DNA of 64,000 nucleotides, taken from contig DIKO01000098.1 of assembly GCA_002423615.1 (NCBI GenBank), positions 26,661-90,660 on the forward strand, written 5' to 3'. The stretch is from Desulfobacteraceae bacterium UBA5616 (GTDB lineage: Bacteria; Desulfobacterota; Desulfobacteria; Desulfobacterales; UBA5616). Of this stretch, positions 26,634 to 35,059 are shown one piece after another. The first letter of the stretch is position 1; each line of letters begins with the position of its first letter. The translations under genes were made by a program, and so were the position numbers. Below the pieces are notes generated by a model. The model ran no database searches, had not been told where the DNA came from, and saw only the letters and a list, made by a program, of their open reading frames with translations.

Positions 26634-28166
26634 TCATCCGCGGCTTTGCTGTTCCAGGACATTTAAGGCCGTTTCCCTGTCGTCGAAATGGAGGGTCCGG
26701 TTTCCGATGATCTGATAGGTTTCATGGCCCTTGCCGGCAATCAGGACGATATCTCCTGCTTCGGCCATGCCTATCCCCAGGGCTATGGCTTTTTCACGAT
26801 CCTCTTCAACTCCATATCCCCTGCCCTTGAAAGTCATTTTTTCTTTTGCTGTAAAACAGCGGGGCAATGTTTTTTTCACCCCTTCTTCAATCTGGCGAAT
26901 AATGTCCCCGGGGGCCTCGTCTCGAGAATTATCCGTTGTGATGACCACCCTGTCGCAAATCCTTCCTGCAATTTCACCCATCAGCGGTCGCTTGACCTTG
27001 TCCCTGTTTCCACCGCAGCCAAACACGCAGATCAGTTTCGAATTTGAAGTCTTCATCTCAGAAAGCGCTGTCGCAGCATGTTCCAGTGCATCCGGCGTAT
27101 GTGCATAATCGACAAAAATAAATTTTCCGGCATCGTTGTCGATGGATTCGAGACGCCCGGGGACATATCCGGTTTCCCCGATGCCTGATGAAACAGCATC
27201 AAGGGGTAAATATAAAGCAACCCCCACTCCTGCGGCACAGAGGATGTTCTCCACATTATAACCGCCCACCAGCGGCGAAATGAACCTGATTTCTGCCTTT
27301 CCGGCGACCAGGGTTCCGGAAATTCCCGAAAGACCGGACTTGAATGTCTTTATGGTGATATCGGCAGGTTTTTTCGCGCCGACGGAAATCCGCCTGATTT
27401 TTTGGGAGCGATACAATTCAACTCCCTTTTCATGGTCGCAATTGATGACGGCCACGGATCTTTCTCTCTTGGGGCCTGAAACGAGCAATTCGTTAAAAAA
27501 CCGCTTTTTACAGTCCCAGTAGCTCGCCATGTTCTGATGATAATCCAGGTGATCCTGGCTTAAATTGGTAAACACGCCCACATCAAAATAACAATGGGCC
27601 ACACGGTCCAAATCAATCGCGTGGGACGACACTTCCATCACCACATGAGTCACGCCGTGGACCACCATTTCCTTTAAAATCCTCTGCAAATCAAGGGATT
27701 CCGGCGTTGTCATGGGGTTTTTAAACGCTTTTCCCCCATACCTGTAGTTTACCGTACCGATGACACCGACCGCATGTCCCGATTTTTTCAATATGTTTTC
27801 GATGAGATAAGACGTGGTGGTTTTTCCGTTCGTCCCCGTAATGCCGATCAGGCATAATCTCAGAGACGGCTCCCGGAAAAATCTGCTTGAAATCGCGCTC
27901 AATGCGTTTCTGGAGTTTTTGACCCTGACCGCCACCACACCCTTCATGTCAATGGGTTTCTCCACAACCACTGCGGCAGCGCCCCGGTCAAGGGCATCCT
28001 GAAGGAAATCGTGGCCGTCGGCCGATTGGCCGGCAACGGCAACAAACAATCCTCCCGGCAGGACCGTTTGAGACCGATAATGAAGGGATGAGATATCAGG
28101 ATCCAATTCCAACTGCCTGTTCCCATCACCAAGGGCAAGGCCCTTTATCAAGTCTGAAAGTTTCAA
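26634..28166 (-). CDS. murE: UDP-MurNAc-L-Ala-D-Glu--2,6-diaminopimelate ligase
   Basis: Adds the third amino acid of the stem peptide. At 510 residues, with ATP loop GITGTNGKTTTSYLIENIL and the motif region DNSRDEAP. The DAP-specific Arg of the DNPR motif is kept, while the Pro is Ser here, so meso-DAP is the likely substrate, as expected for a Gram-negative wall. It overlaps ftsI by four bases. Confidence 0.95.
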   Translation of the reverse strand: MKLSDLIKGLALGDGNRQLELDPDISSLHYRSQTVLPGGLFVAVAGQSADGHDFLQDALDRGAAAVVVEKPIDMKGVVAVRVKNSRNALSAISSRFFREPSLRLCLIGITGTNGKTTTSYLIENILKKSGHAVGVIGTVNYRYGGKAFKNPMTTPESLDLQRILKEMVVHGVTHVVMEVSSHAIDLDRVAHCYFDVGVFTNLSQDHLDYHQNMASYWDCKKRFFNELLVSGPKRERSVAVINCDHEKGVELYRSQKIRRISVGAKKPADITIKTFKSGLSGISGTLVAGKAEIRFISPLVGGYNVENILCAAGVGVALYLPLDAVSSGIGETGYVPGRLESIDNDAGKFIFVDYAHTPDALEHAATALSEMKTSNSKLICVFGCGGNRDKVKRPLMGEIAGRICDRVVITTDNSRDEAPGDIIRQIEEGVKKTLPRCFTAKEKMTFKGRGYGVEEDREKAIALGIGMAEAGDIVLIAGKGHETYQIIGNRTLHFDDRETALNVLEQQSRG

Positions 28167-29914
28167 TGGATTATTTCGTCCTTCAATGCGACCGTATAAA
28201 TATCGGGCTTGTTTTCCGGTGGAATGTTCAGGTAATCGAGGGTTTCATGAGCGATTTCCCTGAAAGCCGGGGCGGCCACGGTTCCACCGTAATACCGTTT
28301 CCCCGGCTCATCCAATACAACAAGAATGCTGATCGCCGGTTTGTCGGCCGGGACAAACCCGATAAATGAGGACATGTATTTTCCCCTTGCGTACATCCCA
28401 TCCTTCCCGATTTTCTGCGCCGTACCGGTTTTCCCGCATACCCGATAACCTTCCAGGGCGGCGTTCGTGCCCGTGCCCCCTTCCTCCGAAACCGTGGCGA
28501 GGATTTTTTTCAATTCTTTCGCTGTCTTCTCCGAGACGACGCGTCTTATGGGCGAAGGAACGGTATTTTTGATCAGGCCTCCCGATGGATCGGTCACTGC
28601 CTGAACCAGATAGGGCTTCATCATCACACCGTTATTGGCGATGGCGGAAATAGCCGAAATGAGTTGCAAAGGGGAAGCGGATATGCCTTGTCCGAAGGAA
28701 ATGGTCCCCGCATCGATCCGGGTCCATTTCCGATAATGCGTAAGGCTTCCGGGTGTCTCTCCAACGCAATCAATACCTGTTTTCTGCCCGAACCCGAATC
28801 CGGAGAGTCCCTCATACAGAACTTTGGGGCCGATGAGCTCTTCAATTTTAACAGCGCCGATATTGCTGGAATATTTGATGATCTCCAGAAGGGACAACCA
28901 TCCGAAGGAATGACTTCCGGCATCGTGGACGACATTGGGCCCGATCTTATATTTCCCATTCTCGCAGAAAAATATGGAATCCGGAGTACAGACATCCGAA
29001 TCAATGGCGGCGGCGGCACAAAACACTTTCATGGTGGATCCCGGTTCATAAGAATCGGTGATAACGCGGTTCCTCCAAAGGGATCTGTCATATTCCCGGT
29101 AGGCATTCGGATTAAACTGGGGCCAGTGGGCGACTGCCAGCAATGCGCCGGTCAATGGGTTCATCACAACGGCCAGCCCCGATTTCGCTCCAAATTCCTC
29201 GATCACTTTTCCAAGTGCTTTTTCCGAAATGTATTGAATGGTGCTGTCAAGGGTCAATACGATATTGTTTCCATCAATGACGATTTCTTTTTTTTCCCCC
29301 GTATCGATTCGTCTTCCCAGAGCGTCGGTCAAAGCCGTCTGCCTTATCACCTGTCCTTTCAGCTGATCGTCATAGGAAAATTCCACTCCCTCGAGCCCAT
29401 GACCGTCTATTCCTGAAAAGCCGATAACCTGGGATGCCAGGCTCCTGTTGGGATAAAAGCGGCTGTACTCGGATTTGAACACAACGCCCTCGAGCCCAAG
29501 TTTCCGGACTTTTCCTTCTTCGGTGGGGTTCACCTGACGCTTGATCCAAACAAAGGGCTTTTCCGACTGCAGGCTTCTGTACAATGTATTGAAATTCTTA
29601 CCAAGGGCCTTGCTCAGGAGCCGGGCTGTCTTTTTCTTGTCCTTGACCTGCGCGGGATGCACCGCGATGGAGGTCACGTCTATGCTGATGGCCATTTCCC
29701 TCAGATTTTTATCAAAGATCGTCCCTCTTTTGCCCGTGGATTTGAATGTTCTTTCATATTGATTTGCGGCGACTTCGGACAACCGTGACCCTTCAAATAC
29801 CTGGAGACAAACGAGCTTAAAACCGATGATCAGAAACAGACTGGAAAACGACAGACCATAAAACAGGGTCCGTATGCGAATATTCCTCTCTATAACCGGT
29901 TTTTCTGATTTCAT
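28163..29914 (-). CDS. ftsI: Septal peptidoglycan transpeptidase FtsI (PBP3)
   Basis: A class B penicillin-binding protein that crosslinks septal peptidoglycan together with FtsW. An N-terminal membrane helix (about 12-32) is followed by the PBP dimerisation domain (about 45-220) and the transpeptidase domain. The active-site motifs are STMK in EPGSTMKVFC, SSN in KYSSNIGA, and KTGTAQK. At 583 residues it has no C-terminal PASTA repeats. It overlaps both ftsL and murE by four bases. Confidence 0.96.
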   Translation of the reverse strand: MKSEKPVIERNIRIRTLFYGLSFSSLFLIIGFKLVCLQVFEGSRLSEVAANQYERTFKSTGKRGTIFDKNLREMAISIDVTSIAVHPAQVKDKKKTARLLSKALGKNFNTLYRSLQSEKPFVWIKRQVNPTEEGKVRKLGLEGVVFKSEYSRFYPNRSLASQVIGFSGIDGHGLEGVEFSYDDQLKGQVIRQTALTDALGRRIDTGEKKEIVIDGNNIVLTLDSTIQYISEKALGKVIEEFGAKSGLAVVMNPLTGALLAVAHWPQFNPNAYREYDRSLWRNRVITDSYEPGSTMKVFCAAAAIDSDVCTPDSIFFCENGKYKIGPNVVHDAGSHSFGWLSLLEIIKYSSNIGAVKIEELIGPKVLYEGLSGFGFGQKTGIDCVGETPGSLTHYRKWTRIDAGTISFGQGISASPLQLISAISAIANNGVMMKPYLVQAVTDPSGGLIKNTVPSPIRRVVSEKTAKELKKILATVSEEGGTGTNAALEGYRVCGKTGTAQKIGKDGMYARGKYMSSFIGFVPADKPAISILVVLDEPGKRYYGGTVAAPAFREIAHETLDYLNIPPENKPDIYTVALKDEIIH

Positions 29915-30210
29915 GGCATGATCACCATCTGCTCGGGGCCGGGCATCATCAGGCCCAAATGTTCTTTTGCGGTCCTGGCAATGCGCTCAGGCGATTTTAA
30001 ACGGGCAGTCTCCACAGTAAGGGAACTTTTCATCGCGGCAAGCTTCTGATACTGATTTTCCAGACGGGTCATCTCATACCCCATTCCCGTACACTGTACC
30101 CTGCACCAGGTATAGAAAAACAATTCTCCGATGAATATGCCGATCACAACAATGCCCAGCCACAGCGTGCTTGCCTTTGCTTTTGACCTGTTTTGCTTGT
30201 TTTCCCTCAT
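29911..30210 (-). CDS. ftsL: Cell division protein FtsL
   Basis: A small bitopic divisome protein with a short basic tail, one membrane helix (about WLGIVVIGIFIGELFFYTWC) and a periplasmic coiled coil (MTRLENQYQKLAAMKSSL...). The start is placed at ATG 30210, 22 bases after the rsmH stop and behind a G-rich GGAAGGCGGG element; the frame is open upstream for 30 more codons inside rsmH, but that part is unlike FtsL. Identity rests on topology and position between rsmH and ftsI more than on sequence. Confidence 0.85.
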   Translation of the reverse strand: MRENKQNRSKAKASTLWLGIVVIGIFIGELFFYTWCRVQCTGMGYEMTRLENQYQKLAAMKSSLTVETARLKSPERIARTAKEHLGLMMPGPEQMVIMP

Positions 30211-30232
30211 GACAAACCCGCCTTCCCCTGAA

Positions 30233-31171
30233 CTATATCTTTTCAGCGACCCTGAGTTTCGCACTTCTGGACATGGGATTTCGCTTGACCTCCTCCTCAT
30301 CGGGTCTGACCACTTTCCGCGTCAGGATTCTCATTTCAGGTGTTTTATGGCAGACGCATCTCGGAAATTCAGGCGGACAGGTACATTCCTTTTCGTACCA
30401 TTTCAAGCGATTTTTAACGATCCGGTCTTCCAGAGAATGATAAGACAAAACGCACAATCGTCCACCGGGGTTTAAATACCCGGGCACGTTGTTCATAAAG
30501 TCCATCAGGGACTTCAGTTCCTCATTGACGGCGATCCTGAGGGCCATAAATACCTTTGTGGCGGGATGAATTTTTTTGCCCGTCCAGCGAGAAAAATACG
30601 CCGCGTCGCCTAAAATCTGCGTAAGCTGTTTGCTGGTCCGGATTCTTTCATGTTTTCGATAGGCTGATATTTTTCCGGCCATGGATTTTGCATGCCGCTC
30701 TTCGCCGTATTCCCTGAATACCCGGGCAAGCTCTTCCGCGGGCATCTCATTGACCAGGTCTTCCGCCGTCAACGGTGTCCGGATATCCATGCGCATATCC
30801 AATGGTTCCTCACGGTTAAAGCCAAATCCCCTGGAGCTGGATTCAATGTGGTGGAGTGATAACCCAAGATCAAGCAGAATGCCGTCAACAGCGGCAATGC
30901 CAAGTTCTCTCAGAATCCGGTCAAGATGCGAAAAATTTCTGTGAAACAGACGGATATTCGGTTCATAGAGTTTTAAAACCAATCGGGCATTGTCAATGGC
31001 ATCGATATCCTGGTCAACACCCACCAATATCCCTGTCGGGAGGATTTTTTCACAGATGGTTCTGGCGTGGCCGGCCCCTCCCAGTGTACCGTCCACATAT
31101 ATCTTTCCAGGTGTGGGGTTCAGGAAACGAACCACTTCGGAGGTCATGACGGAGATATGGCGATACGTCAC
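30233..31171 (-). CDS. rsmH: 16S rRNA (cytosine(1402)-N(4))-methyltransferase
   Basis: Methylates C1402 of 16S rRNA in the P site. At 312 residues it has the MraW signatures HISVMTSEVVRFL, the SAM-binding VDGTLGGAGHA, DGILLDLGLSLHH and SYHSLEDRIVKN. It lies five bases after mraZ, the standard first pair of a dcw cluster. Confidence 0.97.
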   Translation of the reverse strand: MTYRHISVMTSEVVRFLNPTPGKIYVDGTLGGAGHARTICEKILPTGILVGVDQDIDAIDNARLVLKLYEPNIRLFHRNFSHLDRILRELGIAAVDGILLDLGLSLHHIESSSRGFGFNREEPLDMRMDIRTPLTAEDLVNEMPAEELARVFREYGEERHAKSMAGKISAYRKHERIRTSKQLTQILGDAAYFSRWTGKKIHPATKVFMALRIAVNEELKSLMDFMNNVPGYLNPGGRLCVLSYHSLEDRIVKNRLKWYEKECTCPPEFPRCVCHKTPEMRILTRKVVRPDEEEVKRNPMSRSAKLRVAEKI

Positions 31172-31176
31172 AGCGT

Positions 31177-31623
31177 CTATAACCTCAGTCTGCCGATTTC
31201 GTTCCTGAGGTCCTCCTTCTTCATGTCGCTGGCCAGAGCCAACTCTTCAATATCATAGTTCTGCTTGGACCAGATTTCAAAATGATTGAGAACGCCCACC
31301 AGAACAATATCCTTTTCAAGTTCAGTATCTTCTCTTAATTTGGGGGGGATTAAAATCCGGTCCTGATTGTCGCAGATGCATTCCGAAGCCCCCCCTATAA
31401 AAAACCTTCTGAACCGCCGCATGACCTCGCTGTTTTCGGAAAGGGACAAAATCCGTTCCTCTACCTTCCGCCACTCATCCATGGTGTAGGAAACCAGACA
31501 GTTGTCAAATCGTGAAACCATGATGACGTCGGTTTCACTCTGCCTGATCTTTTCACGAAACCGGGAAGGGATTTTGATTCGCCCCTTGGCGTCAATGATA
31601 TGATAAGAAGTTCCTCTGAACAT
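31177..31623 (-). CDS. mraZ: Transcriptional regulator MraZ
   Basis: A double AbrB-like DNA-binding protein that in E. coli represses its own dcw promoter. At 148 residues it has two SpoVT/AbrB-type repeats, each with a DxKGR-like core: IDAKGRIKIPSRFRE in the first and CDNQDRILIPPKLRE in the second. It is the first gene of the cluster. A promoter with a perfect TTGACA and repeated TGG elements lies directly upstream, in line with autoregulation. Confidence 0.96.
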   Translation of the reverse strand: MFRGTSYHIIDAKGRIKIPSRFREKIRQSETDVIMVSRFDNCLVSYTMDEWRKVEERILSLSENSEVMRRFRRFFIGGASECICDNQDRILIPPKLREDTELEKDIVLVGVLNHFEIWSKQNYDIEELALASDMKKEDLRNEIGRLRL

Positions 31624-31627
31624 ATTA

Positions 31628-31692
31628 GGCCACTTTGATCCATTTTTTGGCCATATAAATACATTTTTTGGAATATGTCAAGATTTTTCTTG
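31628..31692 (-). promoter_or_regulatory. Putative dcw (mraZ) promoter with TGG-repeat operator
   Basis: On the minus strand a perfect -35 (TTGACA, 31681-31676) is followed after 18 bases by TATATG (31657-31652), about 28 bases before the mraZ ATG. Three TGG elements (TGGCC at 31653-31649, TGGA at 31642-31639, TGGCC at 31632-31628) sit at intervals of 11 and 10 bases over and after the -10, resembling the evenly spaced TGGG repeats bound by MraZ elsewhere. The -35 overlaps a short inverted repeat, CAAGA/TCTTG (31679-31692). Confidence 0.55.
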
Positions 31693-32010
31693 AATCATGT
31701 TTTTAATTTTTTTTAATAATTCATAAAACTTAAACTAAATCAAACATTGGTGGATTTAAGTGGACCAATTTTTTACATCACAGGGCGACCGATGCTTGCC
31801 GCAATCTTCAGACAAATCCGCTTTCAAGTTGATATCTCTAATTGTTTTGATGGATTAAAAGACTTTTTCTTGACAGGATGCCTTAACAAGGATAATTTTT
31901 TACACCATAAAATCAAAGAGGGAAAATGCTTTTCCGGTTAATGAACCGGATGTTGAAAGACATTTATCTGAAATTTCAATGCTTATTATCAATTCGGCAT
32001 TTACTGCCCG
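31693..32010. other. AT-rich divergent intergenic region between mraZ and the HD-domain gene
   Basis: No convincing gene here. A promoter candidate for the rightward genes is annotated separately. Near the right end is a small hairpin (TCCGGTT-AATG-AACCGGA, 31933-31950) overlapping a second one (GGAAAA-TGC-TTTTCC, 31921-31935). A 64-codon frame at 31747-31941 has no ribosome site and no recognisable protein. Confidence 0.6.
31870..31896 (+). promoter_or_regulatory. Candidate promoter for the HD/purH genes
   Basis: TTGACA at 31870-31875, then 15 bases, then GATAAT at 31891-31896. Both hexamers are close to the sigma-70 consensus; the spacer is two bases short of the optimum. It lies about 115 bases before the HD-domain gene. 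Confidence 0.35.
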
Positions 32011-32691
32011 GTGAACTGCATGCAGGACTTATCCAGCACCATCAGGCGTCTGGCCTTACAGCAATTTAAAACGGCCAGAGGAAGCCATGATTGGGACCAC
32101 ACCCTTCGGGTTCACCGGTTGTGCCGGAAAATCGGCGCCAAGGAAAAGGCGGACATGGATGTGTTGAGCGTTTCGGCCTATCTCCATGATATCGGACGAA
32201 GCGCTGAAGACCACGCCAAGGGGGCTGTCTGCCATGCCGAAAAGGGCGCTCATATGGCGGAAACGCTGATCCGGCACCTGCCCCTTTCCCCCGCGCAAAA
32301 GGAAAACGTCATCCACTGCATACGAACCCATCGATACAGGGGAAACAATATTCCGGAAACCATAGAAGCCAGGGTCCTGTTTGACGCAGACAAAATAGAC
32401 GCCATCGGCGCCATCGGCGTCGCGAGGGCATTTCTTTTCGCCGGCGAGGTCGGTGCGAAGCTTCATAATCCGGATGCCGTTATTGAAAATACCACAGCCT
32501 ATTCTATTGACGATACGGCTTACAGGGAATATAAGATCAAACTGTCCAAAATCATCAACCGGATCATGACGGCGGAAGGCAAAAGGATCGCCCAAAAGCG
32601 CCATGACTTCATGGAGTTGTTTTTTCATCAATTTTTACAGGAATTTGAAGGAAAAAGGGAACACACCCATGAGCATCATCGAGGTGAATAG
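32011..32691 (+). CDS. HD-domain phosphohydrolase
   Basis: A 226-residue protein of the HD superfamily of metal-dependent phosphohydrolases. The metal ligands are visible: H in SHDWDHTLRV, the HD pair in YLHDIGR, and a downstream Asp in LFDADKIDAIG. It resembles the YedJ/uncharacterised HD group; the substrate is unknown, with nucleotides likely. The listed start is GTG 32011; ATG 32020 is an equal choice and neither has a good ribosome site. The end overlaps the IMP cyclohydrolase start by 23 bases, so a shared transcript is likely. Confidence 0.8.
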   Translation: MNCMQDLSSTIRRLALQQFKTARGSHDWDHTLRVHRLCRKIGAKEKADMDVLSVSAYLHDIGRSAEDHAKGAVCHAEKGAHMAETLIRHLPLSPAQKENVIHCIRTHRYRGNNIPETIEARVLFDADKIDAIGAIGVARAFLFAGEVGAKLHNPDAVIENTTAYSIDDTAYREYKIKLSKIINRIMTAEGKRIAQKRHDFMELFFHQFLQEFEGKREHTHEHHRGE

Positions 32692-33352
32692 AACCGATGA
32701 CCGGGTTTTCATAAAACACCTTCTGGTGAGTGTCTCCGACAAAAGAGGCCTGGAAGACTTCATCCCCGGGCTTCTGGACATCCAGCCGGCCATCAAGATC
32801 TTTTCCACGGGGGGCACATTTTCAAGAATCCGGGAAATTCTGGGAGACAGGGCCGATGGCAGGCTCATGCAGGTTTCCGATTATACCGGACAACCCGAAA
32901 CCCGGGGCGGACTGGTGAAGACCCTGGATTTTAAAATTTATCTGGGGCTGTTGACGGAGACCTACAATGATTCCCATCAGGCGGACTTGAAGCGCACCGG
33001 TGGTGTTCCCATCGACATGGTGGTGGTCAATCTCTACCCTTTCAAGGAAACCATCGGAAGGCAAGGCGTCACCCCGGAACAGGCGAGAGGAAACATCGAT
33101 ATCGGCGGTCCCTGCATGATCCGGGCCTCGGCGAAAAACTTCCTGAGGGTCGCACCGGTGACGGACCCGGATGATTACCCTTTTATTATCAATGAGATGC
33201 AGCAAAACAACAATCGTATTTCCTTTTCCTTTCGATATCAACTGGCACAAAAAGCCTTTCGCCATACGGCCGATTATGACCGGATGATAGCCGACTATCT
33301 GAACAGGACCCCGTTTGACGCGGTTAAAACATGTTATCGGATCGATGATTGA
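32669..33352 (+). CDS. purH: IMP cyclohydrolase as a stand-alone protein (PurH N-terminal half)
   Basis: Catalyses the last step of IMP synthesis, ring closure of FAICAR. It matches the MGS-like N-terminal domain of bifunctional PurH: LLVSVSDKRGLEDF, STGGTFSRI, GRVKTL-like GGLVKTLDFKIYLGLL, VVVNLYPFKETI and ENIDIGGPCMIRASAKN-like segments. The start is ATG 32669 (MSIIEVNRTD), with AAAGGGA upstream; a longer frame from 32603 runs through the HD gene and adds unrelated sequence. At 227 residues it stops where bifunctional PurH would continue into the transformylase. Confidence 0.92.
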   Translation: MSIIEVNRTDDRVFIKHLLVSVSDKRGLEDFIPGLLDIQPAIKIFSTGGTFSRIREILGDRADGRLMQVSDYTGQPETRGGLVKTLDFKIYLGLLTETYNDSHQADLKRTGGVPIDMVVVNLYPFKETIGRQGVTPEQARGNIDIGGPCMIRASAKNFLRVAPVTDPDDYPFIINEMQQNNNRISFSFRYQLAQKAFRHTADYDRMIADYLNRTPFDAVKTCYRIDD

Positions 33353-33430
33353 CGGCTGTTTTTCTCAGGGCTTCGGAAATCAGGACAACCGATCCTTGTC
33401 GGCCATCACTCGTTGAACAGGAAACCCTTC

Positions 33431-34681
33431 ATGACTACGGACCTTAAAAAAATGTATAAGACCATCGCGGGGGACTCGTTTCCGCCCAGGATGGAAATCA
33501 GTTTCATTGACGACAACCGGAAGCAGACCCTCTTTTATGAAAAGGTCCTCTGGACCATCGACGGTGTTCAAAAAGGCCTGCGGTACGGTGAAAATCCGGG
33601 TCAGGAGGCCGCCCTGTACAAATTCATCAACGGGAATCTGATTCTGGGGGAAACCAGGACCATTCAGCCGGGAAAATACCTGGCATCAGATGCGGAACTT
33701 TTGCAGTCCGGAAAACATCCCGGGAAAACCAACCTGACCGACACCGACAACGCGTTGAATATTCTGAGGTATTTTACGGATAACCCCACGGCCGTCATCG
33801 TCAAACACAACAACCCGTGCGGCGTTGCCCGGTCGGATACCCTGGTGTCCGCCTACACCCGGGCTTACATGGCGGACCGCATTGCGGCCTTCGGCGGGTG
33901 CATCGCCTTAAACCGCGCCGTTGACAGGGCCACGGCCCAGGCAATATTCGAACAATATGCCGAAGTCGTGGCGGCGCCTGAATTCGAGGACGGGGTCATG
34001 GATCTGTTCGCCCGGAAAAAAAACCTCAGAGTGATCCGAATTGACAACATCAACCGGCTTCATACCTTCGTCGGAGAACGGTTCGTGGATTTTAAAAGTC
34101 TCATTGACGGAGGCATCATCGCCCAGTGGTCCTTTGTACCCCTTGCCCGGATTCCGGAAGATTTGAAATTGGCCGAGTGCGAATACAAAGGCAGAACTTA
34201 CAGAATTGAGCGCTCCCCCACTGAAAAGGAATATGAGGACATGCTGTTCGGCTGGCTGGTGGAATCGGGTATTACTTCCAATTCCGTCATCTATGTCAAG
34301 GATCTGGCCACGGTGGGCATCGGTACAGGGGAACAGGACCGGGTCGGTGTTGCCGAAATCGCAAGGGACAAGGCCTACCGAAAGCTCAATGACCGGTATG
34401 CGGTTGAGACTTACGGCCTGGCGTTTGCAGAGCTCAAAGATCCGGAAAAAATCAAGGAAATATCAGACCGAACCCACCTCGAGAGAGGGGGGCTGATGGG
34501 GGCCGCCATGATCAGCGATGCCTTCTTCCCTTTCCGGGACGGCGTGGACGTGGGCATTGCCGAAGGTATCACGGCCGTCATCCACCCGGGGGGATCGGAA
34601 AATGATTACCAGTCCATTGAAGCTTGCAACGATGCCGGCGCAACCATGGTCTACACCGGTCAGCGTAGTTTCAAGCATTAG
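33431..34681 (+). CDS. purH: AICAR formyltransferase as a stand-alone protein (PurH C-terminal half)
   Basis: Formylates AICAR with 10-formyl-THF in the penultimate step of purine synthesis. It has the transformylase signatures GLRYGENPGQEAALY, KHNNPCGVA (catalytic Lys and His), FGGCIALN, and SDAFFPFRDGVDVG followed by IHPGGSENDYQSIEACNDAG. ATG 33431 is chosen because AGGA lies nearby; TTG 33413 is six codons further upstream. A 78-base gap separates it from the cyclohydrolase gene. With its neighbour it replaces bifunctional purH; split forms are known in other sulfate-reducing delta-proteobacteria. Confidence 0.93.
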   Translation: MTTDLKKMYKTIAGDSFPPRMEISFIDDNRKQTLFYEKVLWTIDGVQKGLRYGENPGQEAALYKFINGNLILGETRTIQPGKYLASDAELLQSGKHPGKTNLTDTDNALNILRYFTDNPTAVIVKHNNPCGVARSDTLVSAYTRAYMADRIAAFGGCIALNRAVDRATAQAIFEQYAEVVAAPEFEDGVMDLFARKKNLRVIRIDNINRLHTFVGERFVDFKSLIDGGIIAQWSFVPLARIPEDLKLAECEYKGRTYRIERSPTEKEYEDMLFGWLVESGITSNSVIYVKDLATVGIGTGEQDRVGVAEIARDKAYRKLNDRYAVETYGLAFAELKDPEKIKEISDRTHLERGGLMGAAMISDAFFPFRDGVDVGIAEGITAVIHPGGSENDYQSIEACNDAGATMVYTGQRSFKH

Positions 34682-34716
34682 CAACAACATCAAAACGTTC
34701 AAAAAGGAGGTCTCAA

Positions 34717-35010
34717 ATGGTTCCGGTTATTGCCAAGTTAGGTGTGAAAGAAGGCAAAATGGATGAAGCGGTCAAAATGGTTAAAGAGCTGGTGGCGGAA
34801 GTTGCTAAAGAGGAAGGTACTTTGATTTACAAATTCTGCAAAGACCCCAAAAATCCGAATGTCCTCGTGGTCGTCGAACTTTACACGGATCAGGCGGCCC
34901 TGAAGGCCCATTCCTCAACGCCGCATTTCAAGGAATTCTTCGGAAAATTTTCAACCGTCATGGCCGGCGCTCCTGAAATCATGATTCTGGAAGAAGTCGC
35001 ATCCAAATAA
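34717..35010 (+). CDS. Small ABM-domain (antibiotic-monooxygenase-like, YgiN-type) protein
   Basis: A 97-residue dimeric alpha-beta barrel protein of the ABM superfamily (VPVIAKLGVKEGKMDEAVKMVKEL, then FCKDPKNPNVLVVVELYTDQAALKAHSSTPHFKEF). Members include quinol monooxygenases and many proteins of unknown role that often act on quinones or reactive species without cofactors. A strong AAGGAGG lies before the ATG. It follows the transformylase gene after 35 bases. The substrate cannot be told from the sequence. Confidence 0.85.
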   Translation: MVPVIAKLGVKEGKMDEAVKMVKELVAEVAKEEGTLIYKFCKDPKNPNVLVVVELYTDQAALKAHSSTPHFKEFFGKFSTVMAGAPEIMILEEVASK

Positions 35011-35018
35011 CCTGTGAT

Positions 35019-35053
35019 CCTCCCTTTTCATTTCAAGCAGATGAAAAGGGAGG
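35019..35053. terminator. Hairpin between convergent ABM and pyrG genes
   Basis: A perfect 13-bp inverted repeat (35019-35031 and 35041-35053) with a 9-base loop lies between two converging genes. The T-tract after it is poor on both strands (CTTCTCTC on the plus strand), so it may be a weak bidirectional terminator or an RNA-stabilising hairpin. Confidence 0.6.
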
Positions 35054-35059
35054 CTTCTC

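Noticed and set aside
31747..31941. A 64-codon plus-strand frame between mraZ and the HD gene
   Set aside because: No ribosome site or recognisable motif, in AT-rich intergenic DNA.
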